Positions 52,186-61,489 of a stretch of DNA of 64,000 bases are shown here, in pieces (the first letter of the stretch is position 1; the number at the start of each line of letters is the position of its first letter). The DNA is from Desulfovibrio piger. GTDB taxonomy: Bacteria; Desulfobacterota; Desulfovibrionia; Desulfovibrionales; Desulfovibrionaceae. A model generated the notes under the pieces. The model was not told the DNA's origin and searched no databases. It saw only the letters and a list, made by a program, of their open reading frames with translations. The stretch lies in contig NZ_OX636706.1 in NCBI RefSeq assembly GCF_951793255.1, positions 1,959,001 to 2,023,000 on the forward strand, in the 5' to 3' direction. Both the position numbers and the translations under genes were made by a program.

Positions 52186-52632
52186 GTGGCAAATCTGTTT
52201 ATCCAGAGCGCATATCGCAATCTTGACGCCAAGGGCCGTCTGCTGCTGCCGCCAGAGTACAGGGATGCCCTGCTGGCCGCCGGGGATGGTTCCTTCTGGC
52301 TGACCATAGGTCTGTACGGAGGCCTCAAGGCCTACATGCCTGCGGATTGGGAAGCCATCGTCGAAAAGCTGAACAGCGTCCCCCTCCCTTCCATGAAGCT
52401 TTCCCACGTCAAAACGAAGTTGCTCGGTCTTGCGCAGAGGATGGTCCCCGATGCGCAGGGCCGCATACGTATCCCGCAGCCCCTGATGCGTGCCGCCGGT
52501 CTGCAAAAGGACGTGGTACTGGTGGGCATGGCGGACAAGTTCGAGATCTGGGATCAGGCCCGCTTCGATGCCCTGCTGGTGGAAGACGTCAGCGATGAAG
52601 TGGCGGCCTGTCATCTTGATATAGCTCTTTAG
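52186..52632 (+). CDS. mraZ: Transcriptional regulator MraZ
   Basis: A 148-residue DNA-binding protein with two AbrB-like SpoVT repeats (NLDAKGRLLLPPEYRD and VPDAQGRIRIPQPLMR), each with the conserved D-x-x-G-R. It starts with GTG. First gene of the division and cell-wall cluster, directly behind its operator. Confidence 0.93.
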   Translation: MANLFIQSAYRNLDAKGRLLLPPEYRDALLAAGDGSFWLTIGLYGGLKAYMPADWEAIVEKLNSVPLPSMKLSHVKTKLLGLAQRMVPDAQGRIRIPQPLMRAAGLQKDVVLVGMADKFEIWDQARFDALLVEDVSDEVAACHLDIAL

Positions 52633-52640
52633 AGGTAAGC

Positions 52641-53645
52641 ATGACCATGCAGCAGCAGGGACAGGAACGAAATGCGGCTGATCTGCATATCCCTGTCCTG
52701 ATGAAGGAAACCCTTGCGGCCCTGCAGCCCGTGCTGGATGCCGGAAGGGATCGCCCCGTGCGCATCCTGGACGGCACGCTCGGCATGGCCGGGCACAGCT
52801 CTGCCATGTTGCAGGCAGCCCCCCAGGCGGAACTCTGCGCCCTGGACCGGGACGAGGAAGCCCTGGAACTGGCCCGGCGCCGGCTGGAGCCTTTTGGTGG
52901 GCGTGTCCATACCTACCATTGCCGCTACAGCCAGTTCGAGGAGGCCCTCGACGACCTGGGCTGGGACAAGGTCGACGCCGTGCTGCTGGATATCGGCGTC
53001 TCCTCCCTGCAGCTGGACGAGGCGGAGCGCGGCTTCAGCTTTTACGGGGACGGGCCCCTGGACATGCGCATGGACCAGCATTCCGGCGCGCCTTCGGCCT
53101 GGCACTGGGTCAATCGCGAAAGTTTCGACCGCCTCAAGGAATGCATCGCCACCCTGGGCGAGGAGCCGCAGGCCGGGCGCATAGCCCGGGCCATCGTGGA
53201 TGCCCGCCAGAAGAGCCCCATCGATACCACCGCCCAGCTGGCGGCCCTGGTGGAGAAGGCCTATCCGCCCGCGTGGCGTGCCAAGGCCCGCCGCCATCCC
53301 GCCACGCGCACCTTCCAGGCCCTGCGCATGGCCGTCAACGACGAGCTGGGCGAGCTGCGCCGCTTCCTTGATGCCATCCTGGGCCGTCTGTCCCTGGGCG
53401 GCCGTCTGGCGGTCATTTCCTTCCATTCCCTGGAAGACCGCATGGTCAAGCAGACCATGCGCTACTGGGCCGAGGGCTGCCGTTGCCCCCGGCATGTGCC
53501 GGTGTGCGTGTGCCACCATGTGCCGGAAGTCGAGATCCTGTACAAGAAGCCCGTGCAGGCCGACGATGACGAGCTGGCCGTCAATCCGCGTGCCAGCAGC
53601 GCCAAACTGCGGGCCGTGGAGAAAATAGCCGAGGCGGTTTCATGA
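52641..53645 (+). CDS. rsmH: 16S rRNA (cytosine-1402-N4)-methyltransferase
   Basis: A 334-residue MraW/RsmH. Seen are HIPVLMKETLAAL, the cofactor motif DGTLGMAGHS (relatives have GGHS), GVSSLQLDEAERGFSF, HPATRTFQALRMAVNDEL and ISFHSLEDRMVK. It methylates the ribosomal P site. AGAGGT precedes the ATG; the stop overlaps the ftsL start by four bases. Confidence 0.94.
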   Translation: MTMQQQGQERNAADLHIPVLMKETLAALQPVLDAGRDRPVRILDGTLGMAGHSSAMLQAAPQAELCALDRDEEALELARRRLEPFGGRVHTYHCRYSQFEEALDDLGWDKVDAVLLDIGVSSLQLDEAERGFSFYGDGPLDMRMDQHSGAPSAWHWVNRESFDRLKECIATLGEEPQAGRIARAIVDARQKSPIDTTAQLAALVEKAYPPAWRAKARRHPATRTFQALRMAVNDELGELRRFLDAILGRLSLGGRLAVISFHSLEDRMVKQTMRYWAEGCRCPRHVPVCVCHHVPEVEILYKKPVQADDDELAVNPRASSAKLRAVEKIAEAVS

Positions 53646-53962
53646 AGAAGCTGTCGGTCGGGCTGCCGTTCCGCGGACAGGGCAAGGTCCAGACCAAAAG
53701 CTGGCTGCTCCTGCTGGCGCTGGGACTGCTGGCCTGCATGACCATGTGCCTGATCCTGGTCTGGAGCAATATCGAGCGCATCGATACCACCTACTTCATC
53801 AATATCGCCCAGAACAAGTTGCAGGAACGCAAGGCCCTGCGCGCCAAGCTGGAAGTGGAGCGGGAGCGCCTTCTTTCCCCGTACGAGCTGCGCCGCAAGG
53901 CGGAGGAGATCGGCATGAAGGAGCCGAAGCCGGGGCAGGTCCGGCGTATGGAAGCGCACTAG
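53642..53962 (+). CDS. ftsL: FtsL-like cell division protein
   Basis: A 106-residue bitopic protein: short basic N-terminus, one membrane helix (WLLLLALGLLACMTMCLILV, residues 21-40), and a periplasmic coiled coil (NKLQERKALRAKLEVERERL). Position between rsmH and ftsI, topology and length identify it as FtsL, which links division proteins at the septum. Confidence 0.8.
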   Translation: MKKLSVGLPFRGQGKVQTKSWLLLLALGLLACMTMCLILVWSNIERIDTTYFINIAQNKLQERKALRAKLEVERERLLSPYELRRKAEEIGMKEPKPGQVRRMEAH

Positions 53963-53989
53963 CCGGCAAGCATCACAAGCGGGGGACGC

Positions 53990-56122
53990 ATGTTCAAATT
54001 CTCATCCGATACCGGAGACAAGAAACGTCGTCCGGGCCGTACCGCATCGCGTACCGTACGCAGCGGTGGGGCCCGGCGTGTTTCTGTTGCGCCCAAAAAC
54101 AGGGGCCTGAGCTGGGTCGACAGGGTGGACTGGGGCAAGGCCCGCATTGCCGCTGTCGTGGCCATCTTCTGCGTCCTGTGGCTGGGCCTGTGGGGCCGTG
54201 CCTGGTATCTGCAGATGATCGAGGGCCCGCGCCTGGCCGACAAGGCCCGCCGCCAGCATATGGCCACGGAGCTGGTCACCGGCAAGCGCGGCATGATCAT
54301 GGACCGCAACGGGCAGGTGCTGGCCCGCAGCGTGGAGGCCCGTTCCGTCTATGCCCGGCCGCAGGAGATCCAGGATTTTCTGACCATGGCCAACACCCTG
54401 GGGCCCATCCTCGGCATCGAACCGCAAAAGCTCTATGACGAGCTTTCCAAGACCAAGCGCCGTTTCGTCTGGGTGCGCCGCAAAGTGGACGATTACACCG
54501 CCGAGGCCGTGCGCAAGGCGGGCCTGCCCGGCATCGGCCTTTCCAAGGAATACGACCGCGTCTATCCCTTCAAGCATCTGGCCGGGCAGCTGCTCGGCTT
54601 CGTGGGCGTGGACGACAAAGGCCTGGAAGGCCTGGAACGCTCGCTGGACGACCGTCTTGCGGGCACGCCCACCCGCATGGTGGTGCAGCGCGACGCCATG
54701 GGCCGCCGCTTTTACCTGCATGAAGAAGGCAAGGACGAGCTCCGCGGCGAGGACTTGATGCTGACGCTGGACGTGCAGCTGCAGTTCATCGCCGAAGAAG
54801 CCGTGGCCCGTGCCGCCCGGGACTTCGATGCCCGCTGGAGCGGGGCCCTGGTGGTGGATGTGCCCAGCGGCGACATCCTGGCCTGGGCGCAGTATCCCTT
54901 CTTCAATCCCAATACCTACCGGCAGTCCAGCCCCATGATCTACCGCAACCGGCTGGCCTCCGACGCCCTGGAACCCGGCTCCACCTTCAAGCCCTTCGTC
55001 ATGGCCTCGGCCCTGCAGGAGCGCAAGATCAACCGCAATACGGCCATCGACTGCGAGAACGGCAAGTGGGAGATCAAGAAGGTGACCATCCGCGACACCT
55101 CGCGGCAGGGCGTGCTGCCCGCGCACAAGGTGCTGCGCTATTCCTCCAACATCGGCATGGCCAAGATCGGTCTGGAGCTGGGTTCGCCCACGCTCTACAA
55201 GTACCTGCGCGCCCTCGGCTTCGGGGAGAGCACCTGCGTGCCCGTGGCCGACAGCCGGGGCATCCTGCGCCAGCCCCGCTCCTGGAGCGAGGCCGACCTC
55301 ATGTCCGCCTCCTTCGGGCAGAGCGTGTCCGTCACGGCCCTGCAGATGGCGCAGGGCTACTTGACCCTGCTCAACAATGGTGTCTACAAGCCGCTGCGCC
55401 TGCTGCGCGAGCAGGTCAATGTGGAACAGCGTTACGAGCGCATCTTTTCGGAGCGCGTCTGCCGTGAGGTCATGGGCATGATGCGCGACGTGGTGGAAGA
55501 AAAGGACGGTACCGGCAAGCGGGCCCGCATCGAAGGGGTGGAAGTGGCCGGCAAGACCGGCACCGCCCAGAAGGCCGACCACAAGGCGGGTTCCTACGGC
55601 GCCAAGCGTCTGGCCTCCTTCGTGGGCTTTTTGCCCGCCGACAATCCCCGCTATCTGATCGTGGTGCTGGTGGACGAACCCACCAAGAACCAGTACGGGG
55701 GCGTGGTGGCCGCGCCCGTGTTCCGCGAGATCGCCTCGCGCGCCATCACCTACAGCGGCGCCATCGTGCCTGATGCCACCAGTCAGGCGGAAAAGGACGA
55801 CAAGCCGGACAAGGACAAGGGCCGTCAGCGCGGCCTCAAGCTTTCGCGTCTGGATGTGCCCTTCCTGGCCAAGGAAGACGTCCAGACCAGCCGTCCGCCG
55901 TCCATGCAGCAGCCCGGCCATCTGGCCAAGGCCTCCAGCCGGGTCCCCGACGTCAAGGGCAAGATGGTGCGCAACGCCGTGGAACTTTTTGCCCGCGCCG
56001 GGATCGTGCCGGAGCTCAAGGGGACCGGCACGCGCGTGGTCAGGCAGAGCCCGCCGCCGGGCACGGCCTGGCCCAAGGAAGGAGAAAACGTCACTTACAT
56101 TCTGTGGCTCTCGGAGAGGTAA
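53990..56122 (+). CDS. ftsI: Penicillin-binding protein FtsI with PASTA domain
   Basis: A 710-residue septal transpeptidase. One membrane helix near residues 55-75 (VVAIFCVLWLGLWG) precedes the dimerization domain and the transpeptidase domain with the serine nucleophile S331 in EPGSTFKP, SSN at 385-387 and KTG at 522-524. A basic linker leads to one C-terminal PASTA domain (RVPDVKGKMVRNAVELFARA), which binds cell-wall fragments. Proteobacterial FtsI usually lacks PASTA, so the tail is a lineage feature. Followed two bases later by murE. Confidence 0.93.
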   Translation: MFKFSSDTGDKKRRPGRTASRTVRSGGARRVSVAPKNRGLSWVDRVDWGKARIAAVVAIFCVLWLGLWGRAWYLQMIEGPRLADKARRQHMATELVTGKRGMIMDRNGQVLARSVEARSVYARPQEIQDFLTMANTLGPILGIEPQKLYDELSKTKRRFVWVRRKVDDYTAEAVRKAGLPGIGLSKEYDRVYPFKHLAGQLLGFVGVDDKGLEGLERSLDDRLAGTPTRMVVQRDAMGRRFYLHEEGKDELRGEDLMLTLDVQLQFIAEEAVARAARDFDARWSGALVVDVPSGDILAWAQYPFFNPNTYRQSSPMIYRNRLASDALEPGSTFKPFVMASALQERKINRNTAIDCENGKWEIKKVTIRDTSRQGVLPAHKVLRYSSNIGMAKIGLELGSPTLYKYLRALGFGESTCVPVADSRGILRQPRSWSEADLMSASFGQSVSVTALQMAQGYLTLLNNGVYKPLRLLREQVNVEQRYERIFSERVCREVMGMMRDVVEEKDGTGKRARIEGVEVAGKTGTAQKADHKAGSYGAKRLASFVGFLPADNPRYLIVVLVDEPTKNQYGGVVAAPVFREIASRAITYSGAIVPDATSQAEKDDKPDKDKGRQRGLKLSRLDVPFLAKEDVQTSRPPSMQQPGHLAKASSRVPDVKGKMVRNAVELFARAGIVPELKGTGTRVVRQSPPPGTAWPKEGENVTYILWLSER

Positions 56123-56124
56123 CC

Positions 56125-57579
56125 GTGAATCGCGAATTCGAACAATTGCTCGACAAGGTGCGCCGTGAGGGAGGGGAGATCCGCTCCGACTCGCGTGAGG
56201 TCGGCAAGGGGGACATCTTTGTGGCTGTCCCCGGGGTCAATGCTGACGGCGCCCGTTTCATCCCGCCGGCCGTGGAGGCCGGTGCGTCCACCATCGTCTG
56301 CCTGCCCGGAGGGGCCGAAGCCGAGGCCGCCCGTGCCGCGGGCTGCACGGTGGTCCATCATGACGATCCCCGCGAGGCCCTGTGGCGTCTGGCCGAGGCT
56401 CGCTGGCATACCGGCAGCCTGCCGCTGCGCGTGCTGGGCGTCACCGGCACCAACGGCAAGACCACCAGCGCCTATTTGCTGGAGCATCTGTTCACGGCCA
56501 CCGGACACAAGGTGGGCGTGCTGGGCACGGTGAGCTACCGCTGGCCCGGTCATTGCGAGGCCGCGCCCCTGACCACGCCCGATCCCCTGCGCGTGCACGC
56601 CATGCTGGCGGCCATGGCGCAGGCCGGGGTGGACATCGCCGTCATGGAGGTCTCTTCCCACGCCCTGGAACAGCAGCGCGTCTGCGGGGTGCCCTTTGCC
56701 GGGGCCTCCTTCAGCAACCTGACCCAGGACCATCTGGATTTCCACCAGGACATGGAAAGCTATTTCCGGGCCAAGTCCCGTCTGTTCCTGGAACTGCCCC
56801 GCGCCGACAAGGTCATGGCCATCAACGGCGATGATCCCTGGGGCCGCCGCCTGCTGGAGCTGTGCCCGCGGGCCCTGTCCTTCGGCCTGCAGAAGGCGCT
56901 CCCGCAGCAGCGTCATCTGTGGGGCGAGCTGTTGTCCGCCGGTACGGACGGCTGCCATCTGCGCATGCATCTGGACGGCCAGCAGTGGGAACTGCGCTCG
57001 CCGCTGGTGGGGGCCTTCAATGCCTCCAACCTGCTCTCTGTGCAGGCCCTGGCCCTGGAGCTGGGCCTGATGCCGGACGATCTGCGCCATCTGGAAGACT
57101 TCCACGGTGTGTGCGGCCGTCTGGAACGGGTTCCCAATGCCCGCAAGCTGCACGTCTTCGTGGACTATGCCCACACGCCGGACGCGCTGGTCAACGTCCT
57201 GAAGGCCCTGCGCGGCGCCGGTTTCAAGCGCATCGTCACGGTCTTCGGCTGCGGCGGCAACCGTGACCGCACCAAGCGCCCCATCATGGGCGAAGCCGTG
57301 GCCCGCTATTCCGACGTGGCCGTGCTGACCTCGGACAATCCCCGTTTCGAGGACCCGGAAGCCATCCTCAAGGATGTGCTGCCCGGCCTGCGCGAAGCCA
57401 GGGAAGTCGTCGTGGAAGTGGACCGCCGCAAGGCAACGGCCAAGGCCGTGGAAATGCTCGGTCCCGATGATGCCCTGCTGATCGCCGGCAAGGGCCATGA
57501 GGATTATCAGATCATTCAGGGCACCAAACATCACTACAGTGATCAGGAAGTGGTGCGGGAGCTGTTGGGGTGCGCCTAG
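56125..57579 (+). CDS. murE: UDP-MurNAc-tripeptide synthetase (meso-diaminopimelate adding)
   Basis: A 484-residue Mur ligase that adds meso-diaminopimelate to UDP-MurNAc-Ala-Glu. It has GVTGTNGKTTSAYLLEHL (ATP loop), VMEVSSHALEQQRV, and D404-N-P-R407, the motif that selects diaminopimelate over lysine. The GTG at 56125 is preceded by GAGAGG; a GTG at 56104 overlaps ftsI and is less likely. Confidence 0.94.
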   Translation: MNREFEQLLDKVRREGGEIRSDSREVGKGDIFVAVPGVNADGARFIPPAVEAGASTIVCLPGGAEAEAARAAGCTVVHHDDPREALWRLAEARWHTGSLPLRVLGVTGTNGKTTSAYLLEHLFTATGHKVGVLGTVSYRWPGHCEAAPLTTPDPLRVHAMLAAMAQAGVDIAVMEVSSHALEQQRVCGVPFAGASFSNLTQDHLDFHQDMESYFRAKSRLFLELPRADKVMAINGDDPWGRRLLELCPRALSFGLQKALPQQRHLWGELLSAGTDGCHLRMHLDGQQWELRSPLVGAFNASNLLSVQALALELGLMPDDLRHLEDFHGVCGRLERVPNARKLHVFVDYAHTPDALVNVLKALRGAGFKRIVTVFGCGGNRDRTKRPIMGEAVARYSDVAVLTSDNPRFEDPEAILKDVLPGLREAREVVVEVDRRKATAKAVEMLGPDDALLIAGKGHEDYQIIQGTKHHYSDQEVVRELLGCA

Positions 57580-58991
57580 ATCTTGCTGAAATCGTTCGTT
57601 GTCTGGGCTGTGCCCGGGATGTGAAGGTGACCGACGGCAGCGTGACGGTCACCTCGGTCGTCACGGACAGCCGCGAGGCCGTGGCCGGCAGCCTGTTCGT
57701 CTGCATCGCCGGCGAGCGCGTGGACGGCCATGACTATGCCGCCCGTGCCGTGGAGCAGGGCGCTGTGGCCGTGCTGGCTTCCCGCCCGCTGGAAGGCCTG
57801 TCCGTGCCTGTCCTGCTGGTCCAGGATACGGTGCGCGCCTTGGGCGCCGTGGCCGCCCTCTGGCGCGGCAAGTCCTCTGCCCGGGTGGTGGGCATCACCG
57901 GCTCCGCGGGCAAGACAACGGTCAAGGAACTGCTGGCCCATGTGCTGTCGCGGCGCGGCAAGACCGCCTGCAATGCCCTCAACCTCAACAATCAGGTGGG
58001 CATGCCCCTGTGCATGCTCAAGACCGACGGGGACGAGGACTTCTGGGTCTTCGAGGCCGGTATCAGCCACGAGGGCGACATGGACGAGCTGGGCGCCATC
58101 CTCCAGCCCGATCTGGCCCTGATCCTCAACGTGGGCGCCGCCCATACCGAGGGGCTGGGCGAACGCGGCGTGGCCTGGCACAAGTCCCGTCTTCTGGCCC
58201 ATCTGGCCCCCGAAGGCCAGGCCCTCGTGAGCGCCGACTATGACGACCTTGTCCGCGAGGCGCGGGCCGTGTTCGGCGATGTGCTCTTCTTCACGGCCAG
58301 CGGGCGTCCGCTCTCCTATCGTGCGGCCTATGCCGGGTGTAGCGATGGGGTGCACGGGCAGTACCGCCTGTGGCTGGACGGCCGTCCCTGTGACGTTATC
58401 GCGCCTTTCCGCGGCGATTACGGTACCGAGAACTGCATCGCCGTGGCGGCCGCCGCCCACATGCTGGGCCTGACCGCCGAGGAGATCGCCGCCGGTTTCG
58501 CCGACGCGCAGCTGCCGCCGCAGCGCTTTGCCCGCAGTCGTCGCGGCAACTGGGATATCGTGGACGATACCTACAATGCCAACCCGCTTTCCATGGCCCG
58601 CATGCTTGACGCCGCGGCGGAAAGCGCCCAGAAACGGCCTTTCGTGGTGGTGCTGGGCGAGATGCGCGAACTGGGCAGCGTGGCGGACAGGGAGCATGAA
58701 CGCCTGGGCAGGCATCTGGCCCAGCTGCGTCCTGTGCTGGTCTTCTGGCGCGGCGGCCATGCCGATGCCGTGCGGGACGGCCTGGAGCACGGGCTGTACA
58801 CGGGCAAGTTCCTGCCCGTGGATTCCGGCGAGGCCTTCGTGCAGGCCCTGCGTGAACATCTTCCCGCCGAGACGGGAGAGCAGGGGGGCCTCATGCTCTT
58901 CAAGGGATCGCGCGGCAACCATCTGGAAGAATTGCTTGAAGCTCTGGAGCAGAGCGACTGGCTGCCCGGCAGCCGTACGGAGAGTCTGTAG
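57570..58991 (+). CDS. murF: UDP-MurNAc-pentapeptide synthetase (D-Ala-D-Ala adding)
   Basis: A 473-residue ligase with GITGSAGKTTVKELLAHVL (ATP loop), NLNNQVGMPLCML, and VDDTYNANPLSMARML, the conserved MurF end segment. It attaches D-Ala-D-Ala. It begins with GTG ten bases before the murE stop and its stop abuts the mraY ATG. Confidence 0.93.
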   Translation: MRLDLAEIVRCLGCARDVKVTDGSVTVTSVVTDSREAVAGSLFVCIAGERVDGHDYAARAVEQGAVAVLASRPLEGLSVPVLLVQDTVRALGAVAALWRGKSSARVVGITGSAGKTTVKELLAHVLSRRGKTACNALNLNNQVGMPLCMLKTDGDEDFWVFEAGISHEGDMDELGAILQPDLALILNVGAAHTEGLGERGVAWHKSRLLAHLAPEGQALVSADYDDLVREARAVFGDVLFFTASGRPLSYRAAYAGCSDGVHGQYRLWLDGRPCDVIAPFRGDYGTENCIAVAAAAHMLGLTAEEIAAGFADAQLPPQRFARSRRGNWDIVDDTYNANPLSMARMLDAAAESAQKRPFVVVLGEMRELGSVADREHERLGRHLAQLRPVLVFWRGGHADAVRDGLEHGLYTGKFLPVDSGEAFVQALREHLPAETGEQGGLMLFKGSRGNHLEELLEALEQSDWLPGSRTESL

Positions 58992-60068
58992 ATGCTGTAT
59001 AACCTGCTGGTACCGTGGGCGTCCGAATGGACGGCGCTCAATGTTTTCCGGTACATCACCTTCCGTTCCATGGCCGCGCTCATCACGGCCCTGGTGCTCT
59101 CCATCCTGCTGGGTCCCCGGTTCATCGCCTGGTTGCGCCGCCTCAAATGCGGCCAGCACATCCTGCATGAAGTGACGGCCCATGCCTGCAAGGAAGGCAC
59201 GCCCACCATGGGCGGCCTGCTGATGCTCTTCAGCCTCACGGTCAGCCTGCTGCTGTGGGCGGATCTGGGCAATTTCTACATCTGGCAGACCCTGCTGGTG
59301 TTCTGGGGCTTTGCGGCCGTGGGCTTCTGGGACGACATGACCAAGCTGCGCCATGCCGAGAACCGCGGCATCAGCGGCCGGGCCAAGCTGGCGGGCCAGC
59401 TGGCGGTGGCCGTGGTGGCCATGCTCTTCCTGGTCACGGATCCCGGCTATTCCAGCCAGCTGAGCATCCCCTTCGTCAAGGACTGGGCTCCTGACCTTGG
59501 TCCCCTGTATCTGCCGTTCGGGGTCTTCGTCATGGTGGCCTCGTCCAATGCCGTCAACCTGACCGACGGTCTGGACGGTCTGGCCATCGGGCCCTGCATC
59601 GTGGCCGGTATCGTTTTCGCCATCTTCATCTATGTGACGGGCCATGCCCGCTTCGCCAATTATCTGCTGCTGCCCTATACGCCGGGCGTCGGTGAGGTCA
59701 CGGTGTTCTGTGCGGCCCTGGTAGGCGCGGGGCTGGGCTTTTTGTGGTTCAACGCCTATCCGGCCCAGGTCTTCATGGGCGACGTGGGCTCGCTGGCCCT
59801 GGGCGGCGTGCTCGGCTATCTGGCCCTGCTCTGCAAGCAGGAACTCATCCTGGCCGTGGTGGGCGGTCTGTTCGTGGCCGAGACCCTGTCGGTCATCATG
59901 CAGGTGAGCTACTTCCGCTGGACAGGCGGCAAACGCCTGTTCCGCATGGCGCCCCTGCATCATCACTTTGAACTGAAGGGCATCCCGGAATCGAAGATCA
60001 TCATCCGGTTCTGGATCACGTCCGCACTGCTGGGGCTGGTGGCCCTGTCGGTACTGAAACTGCGCTGA
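58992..60068 (+). CDS. mraY: Phospho-MurNAc-pentapeptide translocase
   Basis: A 358-residue inner-membrane enzyme with about ten helices that makes lipid I. Motifs include [20 protein letters not shown], the aspartate-rich [35 protein letters not shown] and [11 protein letters not shown]. Confidence 0.95.
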   Translation: MLYNLLVPWASEWTALNVFRYITFRSMAALITALVLSILLGPRFIAWLRRLKCGQHILHEVTAHACKEGTPTMGGLLMLFSLTVSLLLWADLGNFYIWQTLLVFWGFAAVGFWDDMTKLRHAENRGISGRAKLAGQLAVAVVAMLFLVTDPGYSSQLSIPFVKDWAPDLGPLYLPFGVFVMVASSNAVNLTDGLDGLAIGPCIVAGIVFAIFIYVTGHARFANYLLLPYTPGVGEVTVFCAALVGAGLGFLWFNAYPAQVFMGDVGSLALGGVLGYLALLCKQELILAVVGGLFVAETLSVIMQVSYFRWTGGKRLFRMAPLHHHFELKGIPESKIIIRFWITSALLGLVALSVLKLR

Positions 60069-60069
60069 T

Positions 60070-60116
60070 GGCGAGGGCTCCGGCTGCATGAGGCCGGGGC
60101 CCGCTCGCCGTTTTTT
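60070..60116 (+). terminator. Intrinsic terminator between mraY and murD
   Basis: Arms GGCGAGGGCTCCGGC and GGCCGGGGCCCGCTCGCC, then GTTTTTT. It sits inside the otherwise tightly packed dcw cluster, where most genes overlap or abut, so it must be leaky or be followed by a second promoter. Confidence 0.8.
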
Positions 60117-60178
60117 ATCCTGTCCGCCGTGCCTGCCGGTGCAGTGCGCGGCAATATCTTATCCGCGAGGAATGTGAC

Positions 60179-61489
60179 ATGGCTCAGAATGAAGATCGTG
60201 GCCGGTGCATCAAGGCCGGTGAACTGGCTGTAGTGGTGGGCGCCGGGCGTTCCGGCAAGGCAGCGGCCCGTCTTCTGTTGCGGCAGGGCGCCCGGGTGCG
60301 CCTGCTGGAGAGCAATCCCCAGGCTCTGGACGAAGCGCAGGCCGCGGCCCTGCGCGCGGAAGGCATCGAACTGGTGCTGGGGGAACAGGGGCCGGAGCTC
60401 TTTGCCGGTGCGAAGATGGTGGTGCCCAGCCCCGGCCTGCCCGTGGTGCGCCTGCGCGAGATGATGGGCCCCCATGCCGATGCGGAAGGTACCGAGATCC
60501 TGGCCGAGATGGAGCTGGCCTGGCGCGCCCTTGACGGCGAGCCCGTGCTGGCGGTGACCGGCACCAGCGGCAAGACAACCACGGTCAGTCTGGCGGCGGC
60601 CATGCTGCGGGAGCAGGGCCTGCGTGTTTTTTTGGGCGGCAATATCGGCACGCCCCTTTCGGAATATCTGCTTTCCGGCGAAAAGGCCGACGTGCTGGTG
60701 CTGGAGGCCTCGAGTTTCCAGCTCCAGTGCTGTTCCACCTTCCATCCCCGGGTGGCCGTGGTGCTGAACATCTCGCCCAACCATCTGGATTACCACAAGA
60801 ACATGGAAGAATACATCGAGGTCAAGTTCCGTCTGTTCCGCTGCCAGACGGAAGAGGACCTGGCGGTTTTGGAGCCCGGGCTGGAAGAGACCGCCGCCCG
60901 CTTCGGCCTCAGGGCCCGCAAGGTGTGGATCCGGCCCGAAGGCCGCTTCCCGGACTGCCCCCTGTTCGGGCAGCACAACCAGTTCAATACCGAAGCCGCC
61001 TGGCAGGCCTGCCGTCCCTTCGGCGTGACGCTGGAGAATGCCGCCCGCGCGGTGGCTGCCTTCAAGCCCCTGCCCAACCGGCTGGAATCCGTGGCCCGCG
61101 TGCACGGCGTGCTCTATGTGAACGACTCCAAATGCACCACGGTGGCCGCTCTGGAAGTGGCGCTGGAAGCCATGGACCATCCCGTGCACCTGCTGTGCGG
61201 CGGCAAGTTCAAGGGCGGGGATCTGGACGGCATGAAGGATCTGCTGCGCCGCAGGGCCAAGAGCGTGAATCTGTACGGGGCCAGCCGCGAGATCTTCGAG
61301 GCTGCCTGGCAGGGCGTGGTGCCCCTGTGCTGGCACGAGCGCATGGAAGACGCTGTCCTGGCCCTGCAGGGCAAGGTGAAGGAGGGCGATGTGGTCCTAC
61401 TGGCTCCGGCAACTTCCAGTTTTGACCAGTACCGCAATTATGTGGAACGCGGCAACGACTTCAAGCGCATCGTGGGAAGCCTGGCATGA
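60179..61489 (+). CDS. murD: UDP-MurNAc-alanine:D-glutamate ligase
   Basis: A 436-residue Mur ligase. It has VVVGAGRSGKAAARLLL (N-terminal domain), AVTGTSGKTTTVSLAAAML (ATP loop), LNISPNHLDYHKNMEEYIE and VNDSKCTTVAALEVAL. The first gene after the internal terminator, with a 110-base gap before it. Ends overlapping ftsW by four bases. Confidence 0.94.
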   Translation: MAQNEDRGRCIKAGELAVVVGAGRSGKAAARLLLRQGARVRLLESNPQALDEAQAAALRAEGIELVLGEQGPELFAGAKMVVPSPGLPVVRLREMMGPHADAEGTEILAEMELAWRALDGEPVLAVTGTSGKTTTVSLAAAMLREQGLRVFLGGNIGTPLSEYLLSGEKADVLVLEASSFQLQCCSTFHPRVAVVLNISPNHLDYHKNMEEYIEVKFRLFRCQTEEDLAVLEPGLEETAARFGLRARKVWIRPEGRFPDCPLFGQHNQFNTEAAWQACRPFGVTLENAARAVAAFKPLPNRLESVARVHGVLYVNDSKCTTVAALEVALEAMDHPVHLLCGGKFKGGDLDGMKDLLRRRAKSVNLYGASREIFEAAWQGVVPLCWHERMEDAVLALQGKVKEGDVVLLAPATSSFDQYRNYVERGNDFKRIVGSLA

